Made by a program: the position numbers and the translations under genes
Assembly: GCA_947650285.1 (NCBI GenBank)
Contig: CANTFL010000086.1
Location: 868,001 to 932,000, forward strand
DNA: 64,000 nucleotides
Origin: Hyaloperonospora brassicae
Lineage: Eukaryota; Oomycota; Peronosporomycetes; Peronosporales; Peronosporaceae
Reading direction: 5' to 3'
Shown: one piece after another, positions 42,891 to 55,620 of the stretch
Layout of the letters: the number at the start of each line of letters is the position of its first letter
Position numbering within the stretch: position 1 is the first letter of the stretch
The notes under the pieces: generated by a model
What the model saw: only the letters and a program-made list of their open reading frames with translations
Database searches by the model: none
Told to the model about the DNA's origin: nothing

Positions 42891-43017
42891 GGGAGGATAA
42901 GCAATGCCCCATTTGATCACGAAAATAAAAAAAATGCCCCAGATAATCACGAAAATAAAAAAAAACCTTAGATAATCACGTAAAAATTGCCCACGTCCTA
43001 GTAAACTCAAGTTAATG
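42891..43017 (+). repeat. Left TIR of the MULE-like element
   Basis: 127 bp with three sub-repeats ending in ATCACG(A/T)AAA. It is the reverse complement of 49059-49189 with scattered mismatches. Confidence 0.8.
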
Positions 43018-43229
43018 TGGTACAAATAAACCACACGTCCTTAACTATTTTATTTTTTCATTTTACGGCCGTGATCAACCATCGCCCTGTTCGGAAAGCC
43101 GCGGAATGGGTTCTACCGCGGACGTGATGCGCTTTCAGCCACCGGTTGCAGGAGAAGACGCGAGATATAGGTACGTAAACGCGTCTTTGTATCATCGTTT
43201 GAAACCGTAAACATGGTCATTCGGTGCTA

Positions 43230-43470
43230 ATGTTGTTGATATTAATGTTATTGCTTTTGTTATTGTTGATTAAGTTGCTGTTGTTGATGTTCCTGCTGCT
43301 GTTGCTGCTGCTATTAATCTTGTAGGTGCTGCGTTTTCTATTGTTGTTGATCTGATGATTCTGCTACTGATGTTTCTGCTGCTGACGTTGTTGTTGTAGG
43401 TGCTTCGGTTGCTGTTGTTGTTGATCTGTTGACGATGCTACTGCTGTTTCTGCTGAGAGATACATTCGTT
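43230..43470. repeat. GTT/GCT triplet-rich degenerate tandem repeat
   Basis: Imperfect units of about 70 bp start GTAGGTGCT at about 43323 and 43397, each followed by GTTGTTGATCTG and TGTTTCTGCTG. The region lies inside the MULE-like element. Confidence 0.6.
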
Positions 43471-43771
43471 GCATTGGATGGGGTCGTATGCACGAATGCC
43501 CGCAACAAGAGCGTGCTGTGCTCAGTGACGTAAAGTGTTCGTGTGTGTGTTAGATACAAACATACGAGTGTGGTGCTGCTCCTACCGAGCTGCATTTAAG
43601 ACTGATGACACAGGTTAATATAATGATGGAGTTTCAGCAACTTGCACTTTGGATTACCAGCATTTAATGTGAGTGGTTAGATTAGGTTGCATCGTGCTGA
43701 TACAAATTGCGTGGACAATCATCGTAATCAAAGCCAGAACTTGTATCGGTGTGCTGCGCTTGAGCTATTTG

Positions 43772-44144
43772 TGTAAGAAACTATCGCGTTCGACAGGTTC
43801 CAAGGTTCAAGTGCTATACCATGGGACGGCACCATCTGATTGGCTGATTACCGCACGACGTGACATGTGGGACCACGACGGGACGATTGACCAAATAGGA
43901 CGGGTGAGACAGGGCAACATCTGGACACTTGGGACTGTGAGAGATGGAAGCCATGTGACATCTTGTCACATGGGATAAGAAGAGACGTACACCATATGTG
44001 ACTTGACATGGTCAAGTTGTAGTTTACGTTTCTGGTCATGCATATCGTAGTGTTGATGGAGGTAGTTCTTAACACTCAATATAGTTTACTTTTACTTCCT
44101 ACATCTCTTGCACAAGTGCATACGACGAACACCTTTTTCTTACA
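43772..44144 (+). repeat. 5' LTR of the copia element
   Basis: 373 bp, TGTAAG...TCTTACA. The near-identical partner is at 48663. The internal region starts GGTTATAATCCCAACT; a canonical TGG primer-binding site is not obvious. Confidence 0.9.
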
Positions 44145-45433
44145 GGTTATAATCCCAACTAAGCGTGTTGCCGGTAGGGACAATCAAGCTGCACCTGCTG
44201 TGGCGGTCGATGGTCCTAACGAGGCCACCGACAACCACTTGGAAGAAAAGTCGGCAGCGCCCATCGGGGCGATGGGCCAAGTGCTAGCCATGCTTGGGGA
44301 CCTATCCGAACGGATAAATTGGATAGAGGTCTCCCAGAAGGAGCAAGGTGGAAAGGACCGGCAGGGGTTACCGGAGTCAATTTTTGGCTCGACACTGGGA
44401 GTGGGAGCGGGGATAATTCTTCACGCTTTTTAGCGCACCCCTCCTTCCAAAAAGTCCCCGAACGTGTCGCCAGCTACATACTTCGGGGCAAGGCATCACA
44501 TTCATGCGAATGGTGATGGACGACTGGTGATACCGGTTGTGGCGGATTTCGACATGGGCCCGGCACCTCAACTTGTACATCCTAGGCAAGAGATACCTGC
44601 GGGCTACCACCCCAGTGTGGGTATGCCGAACGGAGTTTATGTCCACCATGGGAAACAAGCTGCGGGGATGCCGGACGCACGCCATCGGATACTCGCGATA
44701 CAACCATTTGACTGCAACGAACTCTACCATGGTCTTGGTAGTAGGTTCCTTGAACGGGGCAAGGAATCTGTCCGTCAGATTGTCTTCAAGGAGCGCACGT
44801 GCGGGTTTGGATGGCCGTAGGATATCAAGGTTGATGTCCTTGGACAACACTTGGCAGGCAAGGCGCAGACGTACTACCGTCGGCAAGTGGAGACTTGGTG
44901 GCGTGAAGGCGAAGCATGCGATGCAGAGGATGTTGCAGACCTTCAGCACCGAGATATCGCCGGCGCAAAGCATGAAACTCTTCACGACACCGAAGGCATC
45001 GCACAGAAGATGGAAAGACCAGATTTTGTACCTGACAGCTGTCAGCGATGCCTGCGGGGATGCAGACAACTTAGTGCTGGAAAACATTGTCCACTATGCC
45101 GATCCGCAGATGCGTACGACAATGTCGTCCAGGTTGAACATTCATCGAATGAACCAACTACGTCAAACGGAATAATTGACGAAATTTGATCAGTCTACTG
45201 AGGTGGACACGCATGCCAAGAACCTTGTACGCGTTTTGGTCAACGATGTGGAAGCTCCGAAGGATGTGAAGGTCAAGCTCAAGTCTAAGAGTCAAGAGCG
45301 AAGTGACAGTAAAGACTGTTACTTGTGCGGAGAAGTAGGACACATCAGGGAGATGTGTCATCAGCGCAAAAAGAAGAAGAGCTCGAGAGCAAACTTCGTC
45401 TTCGCGGTCAACGAAAGCACGGATTCCCACTAG
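44145..45433 (+). pseudogene. Copia gag remnant with zinc knuckle
   Basis: Gag-like sequence is spread over at least three frames (44158-44433, 44464-45189, 45176-45433), so frameshifts are numerous. The last piece holds the CCHC knuckle CYLCGEVGHIREMC at about 45319-45360 followed by a basic KKKKS tail, standard for a copia nucleocapsid. Confidence 0.75.
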
Positions 45434-46526
45434 AATCAGAGGATACTCGATACTGGATCTAGCCGACATTTGATGAACGATCTAAGCCTGCTCACCGATC
45501 CGACTCCTTGTCAAAGGGAATGTCTGACCGCAGCCTCCGATGGAAGTGTGCTGCGTATCAACCACCAAGGCACTGTTGAGATTCAAGTCGTTGCACTTGG
45601 GGTGGTGAACTTGGTGAGGCTCCTTGATGTCCAGTAAATACTCCGAAACCTCGAGAGGAACATCCTCTCGTATGGGAAGCTCGAAGCTAAAGGTTGCATA
45701 CTCGAGCATAGAGGAGGGAATCGTGTGTTGACCTCGGGAATCGGTGGTGCCCCAGTCATGAATGTAGAGTGCTGCAACAATGTACTGGTTGTTGCAGTAC
45801 AAGATCACAGTAAGTGCACTGTTGACACATCACTAGAGGCGATGATGACTGTTTTCAATTCAGCTGAATATGGATCCGATTCGGATGTTCAGCGTTGTGC
45901 CTTTATGCAATTCCATCGCCGGATGGGGCACCTATGTCTTGACACTATCATCAAGATAGCCAATGACCCGGGATCGGATATAAAAAAATCCTGACGGACA
46001 CGAAACGTGTGAAGTGCCTAGCTTGTGCTCAAGGAAAGTAGATCAAAGTAGCACAGCCAAAGAAATATACGGGAGCTAGCTCTATTATTGATGTGATAGG
46101 AGGAGTAATATACTACGACCTTCAGGGTCCGGTGACCCCATGTGATCGTTTGGGAAATCGCTATCTGATCAACGTTATTAATAAACGGTCCAATTATCGC
46201 CGCATCTTCTTGGCCAAATCCAAGGATGCTGCCGCCCTCAAGTTCAAGCACTTCTTGGTGAGCTTTGAACGCGAGTTCAACTGCAAGGTCCATGTGCTGC
46301 GCACGGATGGGGGCGGTGAATACAAGACCTTACTAAATTTTGCTTGACGACTGGCGTATCCCGTCAGGTGGGAGAGGATCGAAACCAAGCCAGTAATGGA
46401 AAGGCTGAGCGGATGCGTCGGACCATCATGAATATGGTACGAATCATGCTGTCCGCCTCAGGCTTACCCAAGTCATTTTGGGGTGATGCTGCTGAGTATG
46501 AGTCATACATACTGAACCGAAGTTGA
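45434..46526 (+). pseudogene. Copia protease and integrase remnant
   Basis: Protease active site LDTGSSRHLMND is at about 45450-45485. GAG-pre-integrase HRRMGHLCLDTI is at about 45914-45950. Integrase core pieces are DLQGPVTPCDRLGNRY (about 46120) and RTDGGGEYKTL (about 46300), followed by NGKAERMRRTIMNM and LPKSFWGDAAEY. Frames change near 45636, 45995 and 46347 and several in-frame stops occur. Confidence 0.8.
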
Positions 46527-48662
46527 AACAAGGCGAACCCACGAGGAGTGTCTCCAATTGAGCTCCTTACAAACAAGGTGTCTGTGCTCAACTACATCAT
46601 CGCCTTCGGATAGTCATGCTAGATGCACGTCGATGACAAGAACAAATCGCTCGGAGAGCGTGGGAAGGCAGGCATCATCATCGGCAAGGATTTTGAGATA
46701 AATAGATAGAAGATGTACGTCCCCAAGAACAAGGTGGTTGTGGTAACGCAACACGTCCAAAACATCGAAGCACTGAAGTATGTTCGGGACGCGCAGCTCG
46801 AACCCGATCTGGACAGAGTCGACGGTCAGGAGGAGACACCCGGCGACTGCCAGAAAAATGCAACACCACAACGTGGTTTCAAGAAACGATCCGTGAAAGG
46901 TCTTAAAGGAAGACGGTCGGCTAGACGAGGGATCAACATCGTACAAGGTCCACGAGAAAGCGAGAAGTTGAAGAGGCCCCAACCGAGTAATCTATTGAAC
47001 AGCACGATGTGGTCAATGCGGTCATGGTTCAAGACCCAAAGCACTATGGGGAAGCCGTCAACAGTGTTCAACGTGAACAGTGGCAGGTCGCAATGACCGA
47101 AGAGCTGGATGCCTTGAAGCAGAACGATGTTTGGACAATTGTATTGCCACCTAAGGATGCATATATTCTGCACAACAAGTGGGTCTACAAGACAAAGACC
47201 GGCGCGAACGGGACATCGAGCGGTACAAGGCTCGTCTGATCGTTTGCGGGAACGAACAATTATTCGGAGTGGACCATACCCTCACGTTCGAAGCGGCCAT
47301 GGACTTAAGGACAAAAAAGCTGATCCTGGTGCTTTCGAGACGCTGGAACGTAACAGCACGCCATGGTGATGTACCCGATTCGCACGTCAAGGCTGAAAAG
47401 GAGGACCAGCTGGATATTTACATGAAGGCGACGAATGGGATGGCAGTGAAGGAGAAATAGATGAAGGACCCGAACGCGAAGACCCCAAACGATCTAGCGA
47501 TGCTGTTGAAGAAGTCACTTTACGGACTTAAACAGGCGAGGCTGCTGCAAAGCATATTACTTGACTCCAAACTACGACAAAGCGGGTATCAGCAATGCAC
47601 CACAGACATGTGCATATAATTCAAGTGCAAGGGCAAGACATTCTCGGTGGTCGGTGTCTACGTGGACGACCTGTTGATCACAGGCACCGAACAGAGCGCT
47701 GTGGACGAATTCTTTAAGGATAAGGTCTCACTATCTGTCAAGCATTTGGGGATTGTAAACAAGTTCCTCGGGCTACGAATTGAGCTCGATGACTCGAACG
47801 GCTATGTTCTAGATCAAGAATTAACTATCGATATGCTATTGAGGGACTTTGGGATGGAGTCATTAAATGGCATTCGCACCCCTATCAGAGACGAGTGCAA
47901 CATGGATGACGAAGAGGACGCCGATTACTTACCAGCAAGAGGATCGAAGGGCGACCCGAGTGTGAAGTCTTTTCAGTCACTAGTGAGAAGCTTGCTATGG
48001 ATTGCGAGATGCACACACCCAGACATTTGTTTCGCAGTGCACAAGGCGACAAGACAGGCGCACAAGCCGACACTTAAGGATTGGAAGACCGCGAAGCGCA
48101 TCATGCGATACCTGAATATGTCCAAGGATTTAAAGCTGCACCTGGATGGTGATGGACATACGTCAGAGGATGTGCGGGTAGAATGCTGGTGGGACGCCGA
48201 TTTCGCTGCAAGCAAGGCCGACCGTAAGTCGATATCAAGATGTGTGCTGAATGTGAATGGTGCTGTGGTTCTGTGGGTGTGCAATAATTGATCGGGCGTA
48301 TCGTTGATCACGATGGAAGCCGAGTTCATCTCTGCGTCGCAAGATGGTTGGGAGCTGCTTGGCACGAAGGAATTGCTGAGCGAGTTGAGGCTACACGTAC
48401 GTGAGACCATGCCGATGTGGATCGACAACCAAGCGGAGATCAAGCAGCTCGAGTCAGAGAAGAGTACCTCGAGCGCCAAGCATGTGGATATATATTCTAG
48501 TTCATTTGCCATCACGCATACGAAGGAACTGTGGTGCCAAGATTCGTGCGATCGGAGAACATGCTAACCGACATACTGACGAAGTCGTTGCCGGCGCCAA
48601 GGATGGATGAATTGAGGTCCAAGCTCAAGTTGAAGGCCACATAGGATAACACCGAGGAGGAG
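46527..48662 (+). pseudogene. Copia reverse transcriptase and RNase H remnant
   Basis: RT begins near 47009 (EQWQVAMTEELDALKQNDVW) and changes frame near 47230 (YKARLIVCGNE), 47460 and 47620. The catalytic YVDD is preserved at 47659-47670 in the longest open piece (47647-48291). RNase H follows (WWDADFAASKADRKS; then EAEFISASQDGWE after a stop at 48289). The frame reaches the purine tract before the 3' LTR. Confidence 0.8.
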
Positions 48663-49035
48663 TGTTAGAAACTATCGCGTTCGACAGGTTCCAAGGTTCA
48701 AGTGCTATACCATGGGACGGTACCATCTGATTGGCTGATTACCGCACGACGTGACATGTGGGACCACGAAGAGACGATTGACCAAATAGGACGGGTGAGA
48801 CAGGGCAACATCTGGACACTTGGGACTATGAAAGATGGAAGTCATGTGACATCTTGTCACATGGGATAGGAAGAGACGAACACCATATGTGACTTGACAT
48901 GGTCAAGTTGTAGTTTACGTTTCTGGTCATGCATATCGTAGTGTTGATGGAGGTAGTTCTTAACACTCAATATAGTTTACTTTTACTTCCTACATCTCTT
49001 GCACAAGTGCATATGACGAACACCTTTGTCTAACA
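48663..49035 (+). repeat. 3' LTR of the copia element
   Basis: 373 bp, TGTTAGAAAC...TTTGTCTAACA; its ends form a 7-bp inverted repeat TGTTAGA/TCTAACA. Confidence 0.92.
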
Positions 49036-49058
49036 AATTGAAGTGTGGATACATCGTG

Positions 49059-49189
49059 ACATTAACTTGAGTTTACTAGGACGTGAGGCATTTTTTCGTG
49101 ATTATCTGGGGCTTTTTTCGTGATGATATGGGGCATTTTTTCTTTTCGTGATTAAATGGGTCACTTTTCTTATTTCCCCTTAATAATAT
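49059..49189 (-). repeat. Right TIR of the MULE-like element
   Basis: 131 bp, reverse complement of 42891-43017 with small differences; ends in TTATTTCCCC next to the 9-bp repeat TTAATAATA. Confidence 0.8.
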
Positions 49190-49198
49190 CTAATAAAA

Positions 49199-52140
49199 TT
49201 TTGCTTTGACTACTACTGAAATCTATCTTCTTAGTAGTTTGTCATCATCTGTATTGTGTACATAAGGTGGCAGGGCGCTGACAAACTCTGTTGTCAGTTA
49301 TTGTTTGCTCCGTACTCATGTTACTACGTTACAGCCAGTGCCTTGTTATATTGGTATTAGATACGTCCATCGTAGTTATCGATCACCTAATTTATACCAT
49401 AGAAGTGGGTGACACGCGAGTACGTTTGTCTCAAACTTTACATAAACTTTACGACGCAATCATTAGCTCTACGAGTCAGCGTTAGAATACCGACTATTTT
49501 GCGGAAGAAGCGTATAAACTTGTGAGTATATTGTGCTAGAAAACGAATCAAGTCGCATTGACGAGTCTTGATTCAATTGGTACTGGGAGTTGAGTGAAAT
49601 ATTATTCGCGTGGGAATAGGGAGATCGTATAATGCACATGAACAAACCGGAGACCCTGCGAGACAACTTTGTTGAAACATGCAGAATGTGAGACTATGCA
49701 TAATGTGAGACTGAGACTAGGCCGGGTAGTATAAGGACTTTAAATCCCATTGAATATATGTCAGTGTTGTATTTGCTCCGAGAATCGTAAGTTGATCGAG
49801 TTTCCAACCTATTGTGATGCGGGTATATGCTCACCATAAGAGCATAGATACCCTTGCATTTACGTGCACTGCTGTTAAGAGACGAGTCAATTTGGAACAA
49901 GTACTACCAATCAAGCAGGATGGGGAAAGTCAGGGTGTCCATAGGTGAGGTGTTCAATATACAGGGAACGAAGTATTTGGCAATATCTCTGTTTACTTGG
50001 GTGCCTATAAGTGAGGCGTTCGATATGCAGAGTAAGAAGTATTTGGCAATATCTCTGTTTACTTGGGTGCCTTTCAATTATCTTTGATCCCAGTAGGGGA
50101 TAAAAAGCGAACGACGATTCGACAGGGCCATTCAGTGAGGAATGAGGGCGCCATCCATCACGCCGAAGGAACAGCTCTGCGCAAACTTACTTTCCATCAA
50201 CCACGTACATCGGTCACCAGCGGGGGCCATAACTAGATATGATAATTTTAAATCTGAATACCATGAGTAGGACAGCTGGCAGAGATGGAGATGTGGTATA
50301 CTCTTTGCCAGACCCAAGCGAATACATACAAACCTACAGAGCCCTTGCTGGCGTTAGTCTATCCAAGAATTTTAGAGGAGCTGGTGCTCAGACATGAGAC
50401 TGAATCTGTGAAGCTAAATGAATTGAGTGAAAAAACTATGTCGGAGTCTAAACTTCGAAATCAAAAGTCTGCGCACGCAACGATGCGATGAGAACAAAAG
50501 AAGCGACGGTACGGAGGAAAGTTTATGGAAGTGAAAAAAGATGAATCTGGAATCTGAATCTCAGGCTCGTGCTCTCGAAGAGCACCAGCGAGATGATATG
50601 GAGTCAGAAAAGCGGATACGTGATACTGAGAAACATGCCTAAGGAGCACAAGTAGCACAACCTAAAGAGCGAGTAGCGCTGGAGGAGGAATCAGTAGAAG
50701 CAGAAGCAGGAGAAAGGACACGATCCAAGATCCGTGTATCATAGAACGTCATGAACTACAAAGACAGCATGAAGCACGATTTAATTTGGAAAGAGATCAC
50801 GAGGCCAGCATAGCCAGACAAAGAGATCTGATAAAGGATTATAAAGGTGGATAAACTGATCACGAGGACAAACAAAGTTACGGAATCACAGTGCGTGAAG
50901 AAGGCTCACTAAGAGCACGCACCAAGTGGGGCGGCACAAGTGGGACATCAATTGCAAAATTAGAGGCAATAGGGCACCTGATAATCCACACAGATTGATG
51001 GAGAGGAGTCAGCTTTGTCACCGTATACACCTATGAGGTCTTTGGAACCAATATCAAGGACTAGTGCGGCGTCTTAAGCAAGTATTATTCCTGACACAAG
51101 TCGCCAGTACTGTAGAATGAACTAGGTGATTTCGCCAGAACCAACTACCGCCAATGTTGCGAGGGACTACGTAAAAAGGAAAGCGATAGACCTTTATTTT
51201 GGTTTCCATTTAAACCCAGAGGCAACAAACCGCCGGATACTACGCACAATAAATTTTTGCTCCTACCTTTGGACACCCAGGTATCCTCTCGAGAACGCAA
51301 TTGGACAAGTGAAGGAAGCCCTGCAAGCCAAGGTCTGTCATTGTGATATATCAATTCGACAGTATTGCTACAATCGTAGCATTAGGTGGATCCGCCCGAC
51401 ACCAAAACAACGTGTTCAAATACTAGTGTGGTGGGAGTGCGTCGTCGTTCAAAGGAAATGATCATTATACCAGTAAAATACATGCATTTGGGCCATGGCA
51501 CTTGATATTATATTTCCGAGGGCAAAAGTAAAAGGACGAAGTAGATATGGATGACGAGGCGTGTGGTTTCAAGTAAACTGGGCGATACAAAATTAGCAAG
51601 TTGGGGATCTGTCTCCGCGGAGAAGCAGAGTAATTCTACAGCAGACTGCGAGATAAACGGTGAAGACAGGTTCCATTTGCTGTATGCAATGAAGTAGGTG
51701 GATTCAGCGTTTTCGTGAACGTTCTCGAGCTCCAAGTAAAAAAATTGTGTTGGTGAGGAACGCGCAAATGTGACGTGTCATTTACAATGCCTCTGTCTTA
51801 TGGCAGTAAGGAACGCATTTGACGCCTCAATAACTATGATAAAAGGCAGCTTACTGTTGCACGCTTTCCCGGACCTACGACTGATGCGTGTCAGCCAGTA
51901 TGATAAGGCTATAAGAAAGCAAGTTTAGTACATGCTAGAGATCTCTCAAATAGCGCAGATGTACGAGAATATGGAGAAGGGAATACAAGCGACGACTGAA
52001 AGCGAAAGTAACGAGCCATACGGAAACAACAGAATGTCAAGCGTATCAATCATTTATACACATTAAACGTTGCTGCACAGAGCGAGTCCTAGAAGAAAAT
52101 TACGCTACTTTGCGCTAAAAAATAGCTGGTGTAATTGCAG
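49199..52140. other. AT-rich decayed region, gag-like fragments
   Basis: No intact gene. A plus-strand piece from 50285 (about 68 aa) runs into stops. Charged, helix-rich fragments continue to about 51460 and may be the gag half of the degenerate copia element that follows. A 66-bp direct repeat is at 49941-50072. Confidence 0.4.
49941..50072. repeat. Two-copy 66-bp tandem repeat
   Basis: AAGTATTTGG recurs at 49971 and 50037 and the 66-bp units share CAATATCTCTGTTTACTTGG. Both units are in one frame (22 codons each; KYLAISLFTWVP twice) inside a short ORF. Confidence 0.75.
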
Positions 52141-52149
52141 CATACTATA

Positions 52150-55100
52150 AAGGTGGTAAATGGATATTGTAATCGGGGTGCAGCATCACACACCTGAGAT
52201 ATCCTTTTACATTGATACGGATACGAAATATCGTAGAAGATTACAGCTACCCGATGGGGCGATGATACGTATCGTTAGACGCGAAACGACAAATATGCAA
52301 GTACGAGTTGACGGCAACATTCACTATTTGATATTGAAAATGCGTATTACACTCCAAATGTGTCCTCGATGTATCGTCTCTCAAGACTCCGATATAAGGG
52401 GTGAACATCGAAAATCATAAAAAGTACGCTACCGATTGCTAAAACATAAAAACTTCTACTTTTATATCAATCTAGCATATAACGTGCTGATGGTAGAAGA
52501 CGAGAAAGAGCGCGCAAAAATCTGCAAAGACGCTGTGACAAGTACGAGTAGATAGGCATCATAGACACCAGTGGTTTACTTACAGCATGGGACGCTGATG
52601 AATTAGCACCGTAATTTTATCCATTAAAACTTGAGGTGGTGGAACAGCTTGCGAAACATCCGCACAATGACATCGAAACGACTGATCATGCGAGGCGTAA
52701 CTGCCTTACACGCGCGTAATGTAGATCGAAAAAGCGCACAGCTATATCAGGAATCTGAATTTGGATCGTCACGTATACAGTGGGTGCATTTGTTTGCAGC
52801 GATCGTTTCTGCACCGATCACTTTTGTTGAAGGGAACAAAAACTGCTAGAATGTCCATTTTGTGGCCCACCATAATTGTTTTGCAGTGTGTTTGTATAAA
52901 AACCATAGACCTTACTGCTGAATAGTTTCAGCACTTCATGTTGCAACTCGAGTGACGATTTGACGTGCGTGTGTACACCTTGTTTGCCTGATGCAGGCAT
53001 AAAAATTAGGATATAGACTTGTTTTGCCACAACACAGGGGTCTATCATCATGGAATAGAAACGAGGAACTCCTTAGCGAATGGATTAGTGATACGCAAGC
53101 ATCGCACCATGACGGACGTGATAAGATGCATGCTATATGGATTTGTTTCACCTATAACTTATTAAGGAATTTTCAATATAGTAAACGGCTTAGGTACTAC
53201 ATTGAATGACTACTAGAGCTAATCCTGGATAATAGTCACTTTTAAAGGTACTAATTGGAGAAGTTACAAGTGTTCTGGAAGTTATGTAATTTGAGTTACC
53301 GTGTGCATTCTGATATTACCCTATAAACTGATGGCCAATCGTGGAATCTTAGAGTCATAATTGGTAGGAATGAGGAGCCCAAAGTCAGACCGTCACTACT
53401 ACGCGGCACGTCTGTCAAATCGAACTACCGTCAAAGAGAGATAATTTAAAGCATAAACGTATTCTGGGTAAAAGTCAGATGCAAACTTGAAGAATCGGGA
53501 TCGATCATGTTGATCAGAATGTGGCGTAAGGGAAAGCACTGGGGTAATAAGTACTTCGTTTATACTATAACTAACACTAATGATACTCTGGCACATACAT
53601 GCGCGTTGAGTTTATCGAGAAGTGGTACATCTCTACCGCCACCAGTGGTCAACCAAGATATGACTGTAGCTCAGCCGAAGATACCCAGCCGAACCTTTCG
53701 TCCGCCGACCAAATCTTAATGGATCGGTAATCGGGGGTGGTGTGACATTAGACGGAGCCGATATTACTGTGGGGTGCATAACTTAATCGTGGGGCATATT
53801 TATTTTGCCACTTGTTTTGCGACGACGGCCTCGGGAGAAGGGTGGGAGTATCAAGATTTACCCGACCCCAACACATCCATCGCGTCAAGTACAAGCCCCG
53901 ACGAATATTCCTGGTATCAAGACATAATGCAGAATTTTTCGATCTCATATGCAATATATGTGGCAGCTGGAAAAGAGGACGCCTTAAATTCAACCACTTC
54001 ATCCGATGAGGGTGTCGAAGAAATAATCGAAGGGAATCGAAGTGATTCAACGCTGTAAAGCACGGCTCGTTGCGTGTGGATAAACTTAACTGCTAGAGCG
54101 TGACTATATCTCACATTAATTGTTGCCCTCGATACAACAAGTGGAAATTAATACAAGAAATTGAGACACACGGGGAAAGCCCAGCACTTTGATATACCAG
54201 ATACCTATGTGAAGTATTGTACATCACTGCTATCATTTATTTATTCATTCAAGTACATGCCGGTAAAATTTGTAGATTCGTAGATTACTACAAAATTTAC
54301 CGGCATGTACCTAAATGAATGAATAAATGATAGCATTGATGTACATTTCGTAGATTTGTAGATTACTACGAAATTTACCGGCATGTACCTGAATGAATGA
54401 ATAAATGATAGCAGTGATGAGCTGAAAAAAGAAGCTTTAATCGATGAGGGTAAACTTCGTATGAGATACATAAAGAGCCCATATAGTCATAATAGTATGT
54501 CGGATATGTAGCCAGTTGCCCCACGAGACGCTGAGAATGAATAAATTGAGCAAATTTGTTGACAGACTCGTGCGCGAACAATAAGAGAAAAGATTGAGAC
54601 CATCACGTGGTAGACCCCTAAAAAGAAATCCTTTTGTGATAGCTACTAGTGACCATTTACGTAACCTATATATAACCGATATGAATACTATAAAGTTGAA
54701 ATGAACTAGACTAGTAGAAAAATATCTGGGCATGCGGATCTGAATTTAGCAGCAAATTTTATTTCATTAAGTAAAAATAAGAAAATCATTACAAAAGAAA
54801 CACAGACTAGAGAGAGCTACATATGTGAATTCGCTGATCGCGATGAATTGAAGCTAGATTCACAAGCTGGTAAGGCCGAGCCGCTTTCCATTCAAGGATA
54901 GGGAACATAAACTCATGCAATACCTTCGATCAGGAGTCATCGATCATTCGATAAACACCTTTTGTGGATCTTACGTTGCAGTCAGCCAGACAATTTGCTT
55001 CCGATACAACGGACGACATGACTAAATTATATGCCGAATATGCACGATATGGAAATTACACGACGAATCTTACGGTTCTTAGCCAGGAAAGCCGATATGA

Positions 55101-55620
55101 AACTACAAACGAGTGGGACATTTGAGGAGTCTGCCCCCAGCACAATAAGCCACACACATAATAACTGTATGCGGTAGACAAAGCAACGAGACCTATGTGA
55201 GCAAGGCGTTGCTAATGGTTAAAAATGACCGGGACTCGCACTCCATGTAACAAACGGCTATCGTTATGTGTACCGTAAAGGCAAAGTTTGTTGCAAAAGC
55301 TGGTGCAATCAAGGAAATTTTAGCCTACAAAGTTCACGAACAAAATAATTTTCATCGAAGTTCCGACGTCTATGGAGAGCGCATCAATCACTAGGCAACG
55401 AATAAACACCATAGAAACACGGCCATAAAGATATAAAATCAATTCCATGTCTAGCAGCACCAAACATCTTGACACCAATTTGAAGCTCGCGCTAGACACA
55501 AGCAAAAAAGGCTGTGAATTCTGTATACGTGAAGACCGAGGATTGTTGGCCGACATCATGACTCAAGAGATGCCAGGACCACGCGTGATGGATGGTCGAG
55601 AGATAATTGGATGATTTAAA
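52150..55620 (+). pseudogene. Highly degenerate copia-like element
   Basis: Short plus-strand matches occur in copia order. Protease-distal LPDGAMIRIVRR is at about 52230-52270. A cysteine/histidine-poor pre-integrase-like piece is at about 52640. An RT-like DIPDTYVKY is at about 54195-54222, matching the DVPDSHVKA block of the intact copia. RNase H-like KAKFVAKAGAIKEIL is at about 55278-55322. Stops are frequent and the MITE at 54218 interrupts the RT region. No LTR pair was found. Confidence 0.45.
54218..54419. repeat. Palindromic MITE with an extra half-arm
   Basis: 54218-54345 is a 128-bp near-perfect palindrome: TGTACATCA...TGATGTACA outside, TGCTATCATTTATT/AATAAATGATAGCA next, and TACATGCCGGTAAA/TTTACCGGCATGTA near the centre. 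A second copy of the right arm (about 54348-54419) follows. The RNA or single strand would fold into a stem of about 55 bp. Confidence 0.75.

Larger units (their letters stand above)
43772..49035 (+). mobile_element. Ty1/copia retrotransposon with paired LTRs, inactive
   Basis: 5,264 bp. LTRs 43772-44144 and 48663-49035 are both 373 bp, start TGTAAG/TGTTAG and end CTTACA/CTAACA. A hand count finds about 12 mismatches between them. Flanking 5-mers ATTTG and AATTG are a near-perfect target duplication. A purine tract (CCGAGGAGGAG) precedes the 3' LTR. Internal order is gag, zinc knuckle, protease, integrase, RT, RNase H, which is copia. Many stops and frameshifts make it non-functional. Confidence 0.92.
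42891..49189. mobile_element. MULE-like TIR element split by a copia insertion
   Basis: Terminal inverted repeats at 42891-43017 and 49059-49189 begin GGGAGGATAAG and GGGGAAATAAG and share CACGTCCTAGTAAACTCAAG near their inner ends. Each TIR contains about three sub-repeats of TGCCCCAGATAATCACGAAAA type. Flanking 9-mers are TTAATCATA (42882-42890) and TTAATAATA (49190-49198), 8 of 9 identical, which fits the 9-bp duplication of Mutator-like elements. Without the copia insertion the element would be about 1 kb, so it is non-autonomous. Its interior holds a short frame at 43107 and a GTT/GCT-rich region. Confidence 0.75.
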
